Source of the DNA: Lysobacter firmicutimachus
Lineage (GTDB): Bacteria > Pseudomonadota > Gammaproteobacteria > Xanthomonadales > Xanthomonadaceae
Assembly (NCBI RefSeq): GCF_037027445.1
Contig: NZ_JBANDL010000002.1
Span: forward strand, 1,798,001-1,862,000
Reading direction: 5' to 3'
Length of the DNA stretch: 64,000 nt
The notes beneath the pieces were generated by a model. It worked only from the letters and a program-made list of their open reading frames with translations. It was not told where the DNA came from and ran no database searches. Below are positions 34,574 through 47,232 of the stretch, piece after piece (the first letter of the stretch is position 1; the number at the start of each line of letters is the position of its first letter). Made by a program: the position numbers and the translations under genes.

Positions 34574-35554
34574 ATGACAGATCGGATTTACGCCCGCATC
34601 GCGGGTACCGGCAGCTACCTGCCGGAAAAGGTGTTGACCAACGCCGACCTGGCCAAGTTGGTCGATACCAGCGACGAATGGATCGCGACCCGCACCGGCA
34701 TTCGCGAGCGCCATATCGCGGCCGAGGGCGAGACCACCGTCGACCTCGCTTACCACGCTTCGGTGCGTGCGCTCGAAGCCGCCGGCGTGGCCGCGAGCGA
34801 GATCGACCTGATCGTGCTCGGCACGACCACCCCCGACCTGATTTTCCCGTCCAGCGCCTGCCTGCTGCAGCACCGCCTGGGCGCCGACGGCTGCCCGGCG
34901 TTCGACGTCAACGCGGCCTGCTCGGGTTTCGTCTACGCGCTGACCGTGGCCGACAAGTTCATCCGTTCTGGCGCGGCCAAGACCGTGCTGGTGGTGGGCT
35001 CGGAAACCCTGACCCGGATGCTGGACTGGAACGACCGCGGCACCTGCGTGCTGTTCGGCGACGGCGCCGGCGCGGTCGTGCTCAAGGCCGACCGCGAGAC
35101 CGGCATCCTCAGCACCCATCTGCACGCCGACGGCGGCAAGAAGGAGCTGCTGTGGAACCCGGTCGGCGTCTCGGCCGGCTTCAAGCCGGAAGAGCATAAT
35201 GCCGGCGTGCGCGTGCTGATGACCGGCAACGAAGTGTTCAAGCATGCGGTCAAGGCGCTGGACTCGGTGGTCGAAGAGACCCTGGAAGCCAACGGCCTGG
35301 ACCGTCATGAGATCGACTGGCTGATTCCGCACCAGGCCAACCTGCGCATCATCGAGGCCACGGCCAAGCGCCTGGACATGCCGATGGACCGCGTGATCGT
35401 GACCGTCGACCGGCACGGCAACACCTCTTCGGGTTCGGTGCCGTTGGCGCTGGACGAGGCGGTGCGTTCGGGCAAGGTCCAGCGAGGCCAGTTGCTGTTG
35501 CTGGAAGCGTTCGGCGGCGGTTTCACCTGGGGCTCGGCGCTGCTGCGCTACTGA
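34574..35554 (+). CDS. fabH: beta-ketoacyl-ACP synthase III
   Basis: 326 residues; ATG 34574 follows CGGAG at suitable distance (two in-frame GTG codons lie just before). Catalytic triad: Cys in [11 protein letters not shown], His in IPHQANLRI, Asn in [14 protein letters not shown]. Condenses acetyl-CoA or branched acyl-CoA with malonyl-ACP to start fatty acid chains. plsX, which often precedes fabH, is absent here; only 287 bp separate rpmF and fabH. Confidence 0.96.
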   Translation: MTDRIYARIAGTGSYLPEKVLTNADLAKLVDTSDEWIATRTGIRERHIAAEGETTVDLAYHASVRALEAAGVAASEIDLIVLGTTTPDLIFPSSACLLQHRLGADGCPAFDVNAACSGFVYALTVADKFIRSGAAKTVLVVGSETLTRMLDWNDRGTCVLFGDGAGAVVLKADRETGILSTHLHADGGKKELLWNPVGVSAGFKPEEHNAGVRVLMTGNEVFKHAVKALDSVVEETLEANGLDRHEIDWLIPHQANLRIIEATAKRLDMPMDRVIVTVDRHGNTSSGSVPLALDEAVRSGKVQRGQLLLLEAFGGGFTWGSALLRY

Positions 35555-35581
35555 TCCCTGTTGCCGTTATCGCCATCGCCG

Positions 35582-35612
35582 AGGCCGGCCGCGATTCGTC
35601 GCGAGCCGGCCT
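35582..35612 (+). terminator. fabH terminator
   Basis: AGGCCGGCCGCGA-ttcg-TCGCGaGCCGGCCTTT: a long perfect stem with a stable UUCG loop, ending in TTTCG. It separates fabH from fabD and the rest of the fab cluster. Confidence 0.9.
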
Positions 35613-35636
35613 TTCGCGTCTTTGAGCTTGCGTATT

Positions 35637-35807
35637 TGTGCAGGGGCGGCGTAAGCCGCGACGCCAGGACGCGCAGATAAGCCAACGCCTTCGCTATCGA
35701 TCGAAGCCCGAAACCCTCGCGGGTAGGAGCGGCGCAAGCCGCGGCCACGGGACGCGCAGAGCGATCAATGCCTTCGTCATCGATCGAAGCCTGAAACCGT
35801 CGCCGGG
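35637..35807. repeat. cluster of GTAG-REP units
   Basis: Two hairpin units: a degenerate one at 35637 (gcaggggcggcgtaagccgcgac) and a typical one at 35723 (GTAGGAGCGGCGCAAGCCGC; GCGGC stem with a GCAA tetraloop). Between them are the near-identical phrases tatcgatcgaagcc/catcgatcgaagcc. These lead into the larger repeat at 35808. Confidence 0.8.
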
Positions 35808-36220
<413 letters not shown>

Positions 36221-36693
36221 CTAGGAATCGGCGCTTGGGGGTAGGAGCGGCGCAAGCCGCGACCGCGGCGCTGTGTTCTCGCGGCGTTTCTTGGCCGGAA
36301 GGGCTCGGGCCGCGGTCATGAACCGGCGCGGCGGTTTCGGCTTCGATCCTCGGCTTCGGCGTGGAATCGGCGGCCCTTGCCGAGACTGTTGGCATCGTCC
36401 GGTTTTGGATGCGCGAATGCCTGGTGAAAGGGGGGGGTGTGCCGTCGTATCCATCGCGAGGTTTCGGCGCGTCCGGGACGTGCCCGGGCGATTTTGACCC
36501 GATCAGGCAAAGCCCGGGGCGCTCGATCGAGCGGAGCCCGCATGACCGGCGAACTCGTTCGGTGCCGCGCCGCTGCGAGGTTTCGCGCCGGATCGCCGCG
36601 GTTTGCGACGCCGCGTGACGCCGTACCGACCGGTACAGACGTTCGCAACCGTTCGCCCGTATGATTCGCCATCCTTTCGATGTGACGGCACGC

Positions 36694-37635
36694 GTGACCG
36701 ATCAGCGCCTTTCTTTCGTCTTCCCGGGCCAGGGCTCGCAGTCGCTGGGCATGCTGGCCGAGCTGTCCGAACTGCATCCGCAGGTTCGCGAAACCTTCGC
36801 CGAAGCCAGCGACGGCGCCGGCGTCGATCTGTGGGCGCTGAGCCAGGGCGGCCCGGAAGAGCAGCTCAATCGCACCGAGTTCACCCAGCCGGCGCTGCTG
36901 GCCGCGGGCGTGGCGGTGTGGCGCCTGTGGCGGGCGCAGGGCGGGGCGCAGCCGGCGTCGCTGGCCGGCCACAGCCTGGGCGAATACAGTGCGCTGGTTG
37001 CGTCCGGGGCGCTGTCGCTGCGCGACGGCGCCCATCTGGTGCGCCTGCGCGGGCAACTGATGCAGGACGCGGCCCCGGCCGGCGTCGGCGCGATGGCCGC
37101 CGTGCTCGGCGCCGAGGACGCGTTGGTCGAGGAGATCTGCGCGGCCGTATCCGGCGCTGAAGTGGTGGTGCCGGCCAATTACAACTCGCCGGGCCAGATC
37201 GTCATCGGCGGTCATGCCGGCGCGGTCGACAAGGCGCTGACCCGGCTCGCCGAGGCCGGCGTGCGCAAGGCGGTCAAGCTCGCGGTGAGCGTGCCCTCGC
37301 ATACGCCGCTGATGCGCGATGCCGCCAACCGCCTGGCCGAAGCCATGGCCGGGCTGGACTGGCGCGAACCCTCGATCCCGGTGGTGCAGAACGTGGATGC
37401 GCAGGTCGAGGACGGCCTGGACGCGATCCGCGATGCCCTGGTGCGTCAGCTTTATCTGCCGGTGCGCTGGACCGGCTGCGTGCAGGCCCTGTCCGCACGC
37501 GGCGCGCAGCGCATCGCCGAATGCGGTCCCGGCAAGGTGCTTGCCGGCCTGATCAAGCGCATCGACAAGGCCATCGACGGCCGCGCGATCGGCACGCCGG
37601 CGGATTTCGAATCCGCGTTGGCGGACTGGCGCTGA
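36694..37635 (+). CDS. fabD: malonyl-CoA:ACP transacylase
   Basis: 313 residues from GTG 36694, chosen because the family begins shortly before LSFVFPGQGSQSLGML; an in-frame ATG at 36661 would add 11 residues. Active-site Ser in GHSLGEYSALV, GQGSQ oxyanion motif, catalytic His in VSVPSHTPLMRDAA. Loads malonyl groups on AcpP. First gene of fabD-fabG-acpP-fabF. The upstream 420 bp has no recognisable gene, so the promoter lies between the repeats and here. Confidence 0.95.
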   Translation: MTDQRLSFVFPGQGSQSLGMLAELSELHPQVRETFAEASDGAGVDLWALSQGGPEEQLNRTEFTQPALLAAGVAVWRLWRAQGGAQPASLAGHSLGEYSALVASGALSLRDGAHLVRLRGQLMQDAAPAGVGAMAAVLGAEDALVEEICAAVSGAEVVVPANYNSPGQIVIGGHAGAVDKALTRLAEAGVRKAVKLAVSVPSHTPLMRDAANRLAEAMAGLDWREPSIPVVQNVDAQVEDGLDAIRDALVRQLYLPVRWTGCVQALSARGAQRIAECGPGKVLAGLIKRIDKAIDGRAIGTPADFESALADWR

Positions 37636-37814
37636 ATCCGGACCGCCGCGCACCTGCGACCCTTGCGCTACTGAAATCCCGACCCCAGCCTGTGTAGGCT
37701 TGGCCGCATGCACGCGCGGCCAGGCCGCCTCGCTCGGGCGGGACGCCGCGGCTGTCCCGACCGGGACGCGGTGCGGCCCCCACGAGCCAGCAGCCCTTAC
37801 GGAGTGAAACACGC

Positions 37815-38561
37815 ATGAGCACGACCCCGCTTTCGGGCGAAATCGCGCTGGTTACCGGCGCCAGCCGCGGCATCGGCGCGGCCATCGCCGACGAGCTCGC
37901 CGCCCAGGGCGCGACCGTCGTCGGCACCGCGACCAGCGAAGCCGGCGCGCAGGCCATCGCCGCCCGCCTGGCCGCGCACGGCGGCCACGGCCGGGTCCTC
38001 GACGTCGCCGACCCGGCGTCGGTGGAGGCCCTGATCGACGAGGTCGCCAAGACCGTCGGCCCGATCTCGATCCTGGTCAACAACGCCGGCATCACTCGCG
38101 ACAACCTGTTGATGCGGATGAAGGACGAGGACTGGCAAGCCATCCTCGACACCAACCTCAGCAGCGTCTACCGCACCAGCAAGGCGGTGATGCGCGCGAT
38201 GATGAAGGCGCGCAAGGGCCGGATCATCAACATCGCTTCGGTGGTCGGCGTGACCGGCAACCCGGGCCAGGCCAACTACGCCGCGGCCAAGGCCGGGGTG
38301 ATCGCCTTCAGCAAGTCGATGGCGCGCGAGATCGGCAGCCGCGGCATCACCGTGAACGTGGTCGCCCCCGGATTCATCGACACCGACATGACCCGCGACC
38401 TGCCCGAGGACGCGAAGAAGGCCATGTTCGACCAGATCGCGCTGGGCCGCTTCGGCGACCCGGCCGACATCGCCCGCGCGGTGGCGTTCCTGGCCGGCCC
38501 CGGGGCCGGCTACATCACCGGCGAAACGCTGCACGTCAACGGCGGCATGTACATGCCCTGA
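37815..38561 (+). CDS. fabG: 3-oxoacyl-ACP reductase FabG
   Basis: 248 residues. SDR fold with LVTGASRGIGAAIADEL, NNAGITRDNLLMR, catalytic Ser-Tyr-Lys (NIASVVGVTG, YAAAKAG) and PGFIDTDMTRDL. NADPH-dependent reduction in each elongation cycle. Confidence 0.96.
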   Translation: MSTTPLSGEIALVTGASRGIGAAIADELAAQGATVVGTATSEAGAQAIAARLAAHGGHGRVLDVADPASVEALIDEVAKTVGPISILVNNAGITRDNLLMRMKDEDWQAILDTNLSSVYRTSKAVMRAMMKARKGRIINIASVVGVTGNPGQANYAAAKAGVIAFSKSMAREIGSRGITVNVVAPGFIDTDMTRDLPEDAKKAMFDQIALGRFGDPADIARAVAFLAGPGAGYITGETLHVNGGMYMP

Positions 38562-38689
38562 GCCTTTGGCGTAGGCTGTAAGCGATTGAACCCAAAGGGG
38601 TTTCGTCGAAAGGCCCGCGGCCCTCGCGAAACCCTCCGATTCCATTAGACTATTCCGTCGAAAAACCCCTCACGGGAGGAGCAGCATCC

Positions 38690-38929
38690 ATGAGCAGCAT
38701 CGAAGAACGCGTCAAGAAGATCGTGGTCGAACAGCTTGGCGTCAAGGAAGAGGAAGTCACCAACAACGCTTCGTTCGTCGACGACCTCGGCGCGGATTCG
38801 CTCGACACGGTCGAGCTGGTGATGGCGCTCGAAGAAGAGTTCGAGTGCGAGATTCCGGACGAAGAGGCCGAGAAGATCACCTCGGTGCAGCAGGCGATCG
38901 ACTACGTCAAGGCGCACGTCAAGTCGTAA
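38690..38929 (+). CDS. acpP: acyl carrier protein
   Basis: 79 residues, highly acidic. The phosphopantetheine Ser is in [21 protein letters not shown] ggagg Shine-Dalgarno (38675-38679) and a short upstream region with a possible -10 (TAGACT) suggest strong own expression. A terminator-like hairpin follows. Confidence 0.98.
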   Translation: MSSIEERVKKIVVEQLGVKEEEVTNNASFVDDLGADSLDTVELVMALEEEFECEIPDEEAEKITSVQQAIDYVKAHVKS

Positions 38930-38997
38930 TGCGCCCGCTCGTCCGCGATGCGCCTCGGCGGCTCGCGGACGGCATGCCATGCCATACAGCGACAACT

Positions 38998-39025
38998 CGG
39001 GGCCGCATTGCGGCCCCGTGCTTTT
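38998..39025 (+). terminator. hairpin after acpP (terminator or attenuator)
   Basis: CGGGGCCGC-att-GCGGCCCCG, then TGCTTTT. Lies 68 bp after acpP and 60 bp before fabF, so it can lower fabF expression relative to acpP, as is common in this cluster. Confidence 0.82.
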
Positions 39026-39084
39026 CAGGCCGGTCGATACGCCGGCGTAGCGTCCGCAGACGGATCCAGCAGAGGTAGCGTTGC

Positions 39085-40335
39085 ATGTCCAACCGTTCCT
39101 TCAACCGCCGCGTGGTCGTCACCGGCCTCGGCCTCGTCTCCCCGCTCGGCAACGACGTCGTCAGCAGCTGGGACGGCATCGTCAACGGCCGCTCCGGCAT
39201 CGGCCCGATCACCCATTTCGATCCGGCCCTGTTCACCACCCGCATCGCCGGCGAAGTGCGCGATTTCGACATCACCCGCTGGGTGAACCCGAAAGACGCC
39301 AAGAAGATGGAGGAGTTCATCCATTACGGCGTCGCCGCCTCGCTGATGGCGCTGGAAGACGCCGGCATCACCGTCGACGACTCCAACGCCGAGCGCATCG
39401 GCGCGCTGATCGGTTCGGGCATCGGCGGCCTGCTCGGCATCGAAGAGCAGACCATCAAGTACCACGAGGGCGGCCCGCGCAAGATCTCGCCGTTCTACGT
39501 GCCCAGCACGATCATCAACATGCTGCCCGGCCAGGTCTCGCTGCTGACCGGCATCAAGGGCCCGAATTTCTCCGCCGTGTCGGCCTGCGCGACCTCGAAC
39601 CATTCGATCGGCACGGCGATGCGCATGATCCAGTACGGCGACGCCGACGTGATGGTCGCCGGCGGCGCCGAGCGCGGCTCCTCGCCGACCTCGGTCGGCG
39701 GCTTCTGCTCGATGAAGGCGATGTCGACCCGCAACGACGACCCGACCCGCGCCTCGCGGCCGTGGGACAAGGAGCGCGACGGCTTCGTCCTCGGCGACGG
39801 CGCCGGCATCCTGGTGCTGGAAGAGTACGAACGCGCCAAGGCGCGCGGCGCGCGCATCTACTGCGAGCTGGCCGGCTTCGGCGCCAGTTCGGACGCGTTC
39901 CACATGACCGCGCCGAGCGAGAACGGCGAAGGCCCGGCGCGCTGCATGGCGGCGGCGTTCGCCGACGCCGGCATCAACCCGGACCAGGTCGGCTATCTCA
40001 ACGCGCACGGCACTTCGACCCCGCTCGGCGATCTCGCCGAGACCCTGGCGATCAAGCGCGCGCTGGGCGATCACGCCTACAAGACCATGGTCAGCTCGAC
40101 CAAGTCGATGACCGGGCACCTGCTTGGCGCGGCCGGCGGCGCCGAGGCGATCTTCTCGGTGCTCGCCCTGTACCACGGCATCATTCCGCCGACCATCAAC
40201 CTCGACGAGCCGGGCGAGGGCTGCGACCTCGACTACGTGCCCAATGTCGCCCGCGAGGCCAAGGTCGACGTCGCCGTGTCCAACGGCTTCGGCTTCGGCG
40301 GCACCAACGGCACCCTGGTGTTCAAGCGCATCTGA
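39085..40335 (+). CDS. fabF: beta-ketoacyl-ACP synthase II
   Basis: 416 residues. Cys-His-His active site: VSACATSNHSIG, NAHGTSTPLGD, STKSMTGHLLGAAGG; C-terminal NGFGFGGTNGTLVFKR. Elongates acyl-ACP chains. Followed by a GC hairpin (40343-40363) and a 350-bp gap before mltG. Confidence 0.96.
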   Translation: MSNRSFNRRVVVTGLGLVSPLGNDVVSSWDGIVNGRSGIGPITHFDPALFTTRIAGEVRDFDITRWVNPKDAKKMEEFIHYGVAASLMALEDAGITVDDSNAERIGALIGSGIGGLLGIEEQTIKYHEGGPRKISPFYVPSTIINMLPGQVSLLTGIKGPNFSAVSACATSNHSIGTAMRMIQYGDADVMVAGGAERGSSPTSVGGFCSMKAMSTRNDDPTRASRPWDKERDGFVLGDGAGILVLEEYERAKARGARIYCELAGFGASSDAFHMTAPSENGEGPARCMAAAFADAGINPDQVGYLNAHGTSTPLGDLAETLAIKRALGDHAYKTMVSSTKSMTGHLLGAAGGAEAIFSVLALYHGIIPPTINLDEPGEGCDLDYVPNVAREAKVDVAVSNGFGFGGTNGTLVFKRI

Positions 40336-40684
40336 AGTCCGCGCCCCGCGCTGCGTGCGGGGCCTTGCGCCGCCGGCGGCGGCCGGCCGCGCCATGTCGG
40401 GCGCCGCTGCGGTGCCCGGCATCCGTACCGCAGGCCGGGCCTGCGCACGGTGCCGCGATCCGGCGCCGGCCGTTTCGCGGCGATTTTCATCCGCCGCGCC
40501 GCGCGCGGTATCCTGCCGCAGGCGCGGCTCGACGAGCGGTTTCGCGCGCCGCCTCCGGCCTGCCGGAGCGCGGCGCCGGCTCGGCGCAGCCCATCCCGCC
40601 GTTCCGGTCGACGACTGAGCCTCCGCCCCGCGGACGCGGTCCGCGCCGGCGCGCGGCGGCTCGGATCGTAGGCTTGGAGGTGTC
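40336..40684. other. intergenic between fabF and mltG
   Basis: About 350 bp. Holds a GCCCCGC/GCGGGGC hairpin right after fabF, probably a weak terminator. No gene recognised: pabC, often at this place, is absent. The mltG Shine-Dalgarno (ggagg) ends the gap. Confidence 0.55.
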
Positions 40685-43471
<2,787 letters not shown>

Positions 43472-43475
<4 letters not shown>

Positions 43476-43831
43476 ACGCACCGGCAGGGGCAGCGCGGCA
43501 GGGCATCCTGTCGCTGACGATCAAGGACAAGGCGGCGCTGTACAGCGCCTACATGCCGTTTCTCAAGTTCGGCGGCATCTTCGTCGCCACGCCCAAGCGT
43601 TACTTCATCGGCGACGAGGTGTTCTTGTTGCTGACCCTGCCCGAATCGGGCGAGCGCATGCCGGTGGCCGGCAAGGTGGTGTGGGTCACGCCGACCGGCG
43701 CGCAGGGGCATCGTACGGCGGGCATCGGGGTGCAGTTCGCCGAGACGGCTGAAGGCGATGCGGTCAAGGGCAAGATCGAGGCGCTGCTGGCCGGCACCCT
43801 CCACGCCGAGCGACCCACCCACACGATGTGA
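43472..43831 (+). CDS. pilZ: PilZ domain protein, type IV pilus assembly
   Basis: 119 residues. PilZ fold (GILSLTIKDKAALYSAYMPF, LKFGGIFVATP, YFIGDEVFLLLTLPESGER, VAGKVVWVTPTGAQG) but lacking the RxxxR c-di-GMP motif at the N-terminus. This is typical of the non-binding PilZ proteins that interact with PilB and FimX to build type IV pili in xanthomonads. It overlaps holB by 4 bp, the usual arrangement. Confidence 0.92.
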
Positions 43832-43874
43832 CTGCGGCTGCGTCGCTGCGGCATTGCCGGGGCCTCCGCCCAGG

Positions 43875-44268
43875 GTAGGAGCGGCGCAAGCCGCGACCGC
43901 CATCCATCGCTCTCGCCGCGTCTTTGTCCTATGCCGCCTGTAGGAGCGGCGCAAGCCGCGACCGCGTTCTTGCGGTCTCGCGGCGTCTGTCGTTCGAAGG
44001 ACCGTGGAGCTTCAAAGCTTCAAAGCCGAGCTTCCGTCCGCAAGCGGCCGGATCACTTTCTTTGTCCAAGGCGACAACGTCCTACTGGGTTTCCTTTGGT
44101 CAAAAGTAACCAAAGAAAACGCCATGGCGGTTTCGGATCAAAAGCCACTACGGGACGAAGCGTGCGCGGGGCTGCTCCGCACAGCCCGCCTCCCTGCAGG
44201 CCGCCCTCCGCGGCTTGAGGGCGTTCTCGCAAGATCGATGCGGCGCCAAGCTCTTTACGGCAACGGCA
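43875..44268 (+). repeat. ~400-bp compound dispersed repeat, copy B
   Basis: Same order and orientation as copy A at 35808: GTAG-REP hairpins at 43875 and 43940, then the cttccgtccgcaagcggccgg block. The palindrome's left arm (cactttctttgtccaaggcgac) is intact, but the right arm is replaced by about 25 bp (aacgtcctactgggtttcc...). The ccaaagaaaacgccatggcgg...gatcaaaagccac block and the gcggcgccaagct end follow. Lies directly after pilZ. Confidence 0.85.
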
Positions 44269-44272
44269 ACAA

Positions 44273-44302
44273 CAAAAAAGCCGCGCATTCGCGCGGCTCT
44301 TC
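44273..44302 (-). terminator. terminator of the fadJ-like gene
   Basis: On the minus strand AAGAGCCGCGCG-aatg-CGCGGCTTTTTTG: strong stem followed by a six-T run, 23 bp after the stop of the beta-oxidation gene. Confidence 0.9.
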
Positions 44303-44324
44303 GTTGCTTGCGGCGTTGCGCGCT

Positions 44325-46394
44325 TTACTTGCGCAGCAGCGGCGAATCCCAGCCCTGGCGCGGGGCGAAGCGCAGGCCGTAGCGGGCCTGCAGCTGTTGT
44401 AGGCGCGCCAGGACGTTGTCGACGCCGGTTTCGCGTACGTACTGGATCGGGCCGCCGCGGAACGGGGCGAAGCCGGTGCCGAAGATCACGCCGGCATCGA
44501 GCAGGTCGGGGTCGGCGACCACGCCGTCGTGCAGGCAGGCCACCGCTTCGTTGATCAGCGGCAGGATCAGGCGGTCTTCCAGATCGTTCGGCGCCTTGTA
44601 GTCCTTGGCCAGCTCCGGCTTCTGCGCGCGGCCGTTCTCCCACTTGTACAGGCCCTGGCCGTCCTTCTTGCCGCGCTTGCCCGGCTCGACGTTGCTCAGC
44701 GCGGCCGGCACTTCCAGGCCCAGGAACGGCGCCAGCTCGGCGCCGACGCCGGCGGCGACGTCCAGGCCGACGGTGTCGATCAGTTCGATCGGGCCCATCG
44801 GCATGCCGAATTTGAGCGCGGCCTTGTCGATCGCCGGCCCCGGGATGCCTTCGGCGAAGGCGGTGCCGGCTTCGAGCATGTACGGGAACAGCACCCGGTT
44901 GACCAGGAAGCCCGGGCTGCCGGCGACCGGCACCGGCAGCTTGTCGATCGCCTTGCAGAACGCCGCCAGGCGCTGCTCGGTCTCCGGCGCCATCGCATCG
45001 TGGCGGATGATCTCCACCAGCGGCATCAGCGCGACCGGGTTGAAGTAGTGCAGGCCGCCGAACTGGGCCGGGCGGCGGATGTGCCCGCGCAGTTCGTCGA
45101 GCGGAATCGACGAGGTGTTGGTGGTCAGCAGCGCGTCGGCCTTCAGCCGCGGCTCGACCTGCGCGTACAGCTCGCGCTTGGCCTCGGGCTTCTCGATGAT
45201 GGCCTCGATCACCAGGTCGGCCGCGTCGGCGCCGTCGCCGGCCAGATCGCTGCGCAGGCGCGCGGCGACCGCGGCGCGCTTGCCGTCGTCCTTGACCTTC
45301 TTGGCGAACAGGGTCTGGGCGCGTTCCAGCGCGCCGTCGATGAAACGCTGCTCGCGGTCGGCCAGGGTGACTTCGAAGCCCTTGTAGGCCGACCAGGCGG
45401 CGATGTCGCCGCCCATCACGCCGGCGCCGACCACGTGCACGTGCTTGATGCGATGGTCCTTGCCGCCCTGGCCCTTGAGCCGTTCCTGCAGGAAGAACAC
45501 CCGGATCAGGTTGCGCGCGGTCGGAGTCGAGGCCAGCTTGACCACCGACTTGCGTTCGCCGGCCAGCAGCGCTTGCACGCCGCCGCCGGTGCGCTCCCAG
45601 GTCGAGATCAGCGCGTACGGCGCAGGGTAGTGTTCCTTGCGTGCCTTGCGCGCGACCTGCTTGACCAGCATCGGCGCGAGGATCTTGCGCGCCGGCCAGG
45701 TGTTGCTGGCCCAGGCGGTGAAGCGCTGCTTGAACGGACGCTGGGCGCCGCTCAAGGCGATGCCGGCGGCGGTGTCGACCAGCACCGCCGGCTCGGCGAT
45801 CTTGTCGACCAGGCCGATCGCGCGCGCCGCCGTCGCCGACAGGCTGCGGCCGGTCAGCATCAGGTCGAACGCGGCCGGCGCGCCGACCAGGCGCGGCAGG
45901 CGCACGCTGCCGCCCCAGCCCGGGTAGATGCCGAGCTTGACCTCGGGCAGGCCGATCCGGGTCGAGCCGTCGCTGCTGGCGACGCGGTAGCGGCAGGCCA
46001 AGGCGATTTCGGTGCCGCCGCCCATGCAGAAGCCGTGGATCGCCGCGACCGTGGGGCAGGGCAGTTCGGCCAGGCGCTGGAACACCTGCTGGCCGCGGCG
46101 GATGGCGTCGCCGACCGTGCCCTTCTGGTCGAAGGACTGGAATTCCTTGATGTCCGCGCCGGCGATGAAGCCGGTGCTCTTGGCCGAGCGCAGCACCAGG
46201 CCCTTGGGCGGGTCCAGCGCCAGCCGTTCGAGCAGGCCGTCGAGTTCGATCAGCACGTCCTGGGCGAAGGTGTTGACCGGCGCGCCTTCGCGGTCGAAGG
46301 AGAGCACCAGCACGCCGTCCGCGCGCAGTTCGGTGTGCCAGTGCCGGGCACGGAGCCCGTCAAACGCGGTGAGGCCGTCGAGGGCTGCAGTCAT
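44325..46394 (-). CDS. fadJ: bifunctional enoyl-CoA hydratase / 3-hydroxyacyl-CoA dehydrogenase
   Basis: 689 residues. N-terminal crotonase domain (about 1-210): SAKSTGFIAGADIKEFQSF (oxyanion hole), FCMGGGTEIALACRYR, GLPEVKLGIYPGWGGSVRLPR with the two catalytic Glu. C-terminal dehydrogenase from about residue 315: HVVGAGVMGGDIAAWSA (NAD site), TTNTSSIPLDEL, GLHYFNPVALMPLVEII with catalytic His. Two beta-oxidation steps on one chain. No thiolase gene is adjacent. fadJ rather than fadB is chosen because of the solitary setting, and the distinction is uncertain. Confidence 0.9.
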   Translation of the reverse strand: MTAALDGLTAFDGLRARHWHTELRADGVLVLSFDREGAPVNTFAQDVLIELDGLLERLALDPPKGLVLRSAKSTGFIAGADIKEFQSFDQKGTVGDAIRRGQQVFQRLAELPCPTVAAIHGFCMGGGTEIALACRYRVASSDGSTRIGLPEVKLGIYPGWGGSVRLPRLVGAPAAFDLMLTGRSLSATAARAIGLVDKIAEPAVLVDTAAGIALSGAQRPFKQRFTAWASNTWPARKILAPMLVKQVARKARKEHYPAPYALISTWERTGGGVQALLAGERKSVVKLASTPTARNLIRVFFLQERLKGQGGKDHRIKHVHVVGAGVMGGDIAAWSAYKGFEVTLADREQRFIDGALERAQTLFAKKVKDDGKRAAVAARLRSDLAGDGADAADLVIEAIIEKPEAKRELYAQVEPRLKADALLTTNTSSIPLDELRGHIRRPAQFGGLHYFNPVALMPLVEIIRHDAMAPETEQRLAAFCKAIDKLPVPVAGSPGFLVNRVLFPYMLEAGTAFAEGIPGPAIDKAALKFGMPMGPIELIDTVGLDVAAGVGAELAPFLGLEVPAALSNVEPGKRGKKDGQGLYKWENGRAQKPELAKDYKAPNDLEDRLILPLINEAVACLHDGVVADPDLLDAGVIFGTGFAPFRGGPIQYVRETGVDNVLARLQQLQARYGLRFAPRQGWDSPLLRK

Positions 46395-46560
46395 TGCCGC
46401 ACCATCCGTTCAGGTATGGGGAGGCCGCTATCATCCCGATTGTGTTTCGCCGCCGTCAAATCCGTTCGCTCCGGCGCCCGTCCGTACGGCAAGTCCCCGG
46501 CGGCTGTGGGACACTTGACGGTTGCGAGCGTTCGCCGCCGACCCCATTGATCCGGCGATT

Positions 46561-46588
46561 GAACTTTTTCCCCGACAGGGTTGTCCCA
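46561..46588 (+). promoter_or_regulatory. candidate sigma-E promoter of rpoE
   Basis: A TTGAACTT -35 and a GTCCCA -10 separated by 16 bp lie 41 bp before the rpoE start. The consensus for RpoE-type promoters is GGAACTT-N15-19-GTCTAA. The match is good at -35 and partial at -10. It would allow autoregulation, as known for rpoE in relatives. Confidence 0.55.
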
Positions 46589-46629
46589 TTGTTCGGCCAT
46601 GGCCGAGCTGACAGGAGTGCCGGCGCGGT

Positions 46630-47232
46630 ATGGCCGAGAATGAGTTGGACCAGGAGCTGGTCAGGCGTGTCCAGCGCGGCGACAGTGCGGCCTTCGATGC
46701 CTTGGTGCGCAAGTACCAGCATCGGATCACCGCGCTGATCGGGCGCTACATCCCCGACTGGAGCGAATGCCAGGACGTGGCCCAGGAAACCTTCATCCGC
46801 GCCTACCGCGCGATGGCGAATTTCCGCGGCGACGCCCAGTTCTATACGTGGTTGCACCGTATCGCCGTGAATACCGCCAAAAACTACCTGGTAGCGCAGA
46901 ACCGCCGGCCGCCGACCGACGACATCGACGCCGGCGACGCCGAGCAGTACGACGCCGGCATCCGCCTGCGCGATACCGATACGCCGGAACACGAACTGCT
47001 GCGGCAGGAGATCGAACGCACCGTGATGCGGGTGGTCGAGTCGCTGCCGGAGGAACTGCGGGCCGCCATCACCATGCGCGAGGTCGACGGCCTGAGCTAC
47101 GACGAGATCGCGCAGAAGATGGGGTGCCCGATCGGCACGGTGCGGTCGCGGATCTTCCGCGCCCGCGAGGCGATCGACACCGAACTTCGGCCCTTGCTGG
47201 ACAATCAGGACACCCGGGAGCGCGCGCACTGA
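46630..47232 (+). CDS. rpoE: RNA polymerase sigma-E factor
   Basis: 200 residues. ECF sigma factor: region 2 (DSAAFDALVRKYQHRI, DVAQETFIRAYRAMANFRG, FYTWLHRIAVNTAKNYL) and region 4 (LPEELRAAITMREVDGLSYD, EIAQKMGCPIGTVRSRIFRA). Controls the envelope stress response. Overlaps rseA by 1 bp and heads rpoE-rseA-degP. Confidence 0.96.
   Translation: MAENELDQELVRRVQRGDSAAFDALVRKYQHRITALIGRYIPDWSECQDVAQETFIRAYRAMANFRGDAQFYTWLHRIAVNTAKNYLVAQNRRPPTDDIDAGDAEQYDAGIRLRDTDTPEHELLRQEIERTVMRVVESLPEELRAAITMREVDGLSYDEIAQKMGCPIGTVRSRIFRAREAIDTELRPLLDNQDTRERAH

Noticed and set aside
44529..46550. 673-residue plus-strand open frame
   Set aside because: Antisense of the fadJ-like gene, which has clear domains on the other strand.
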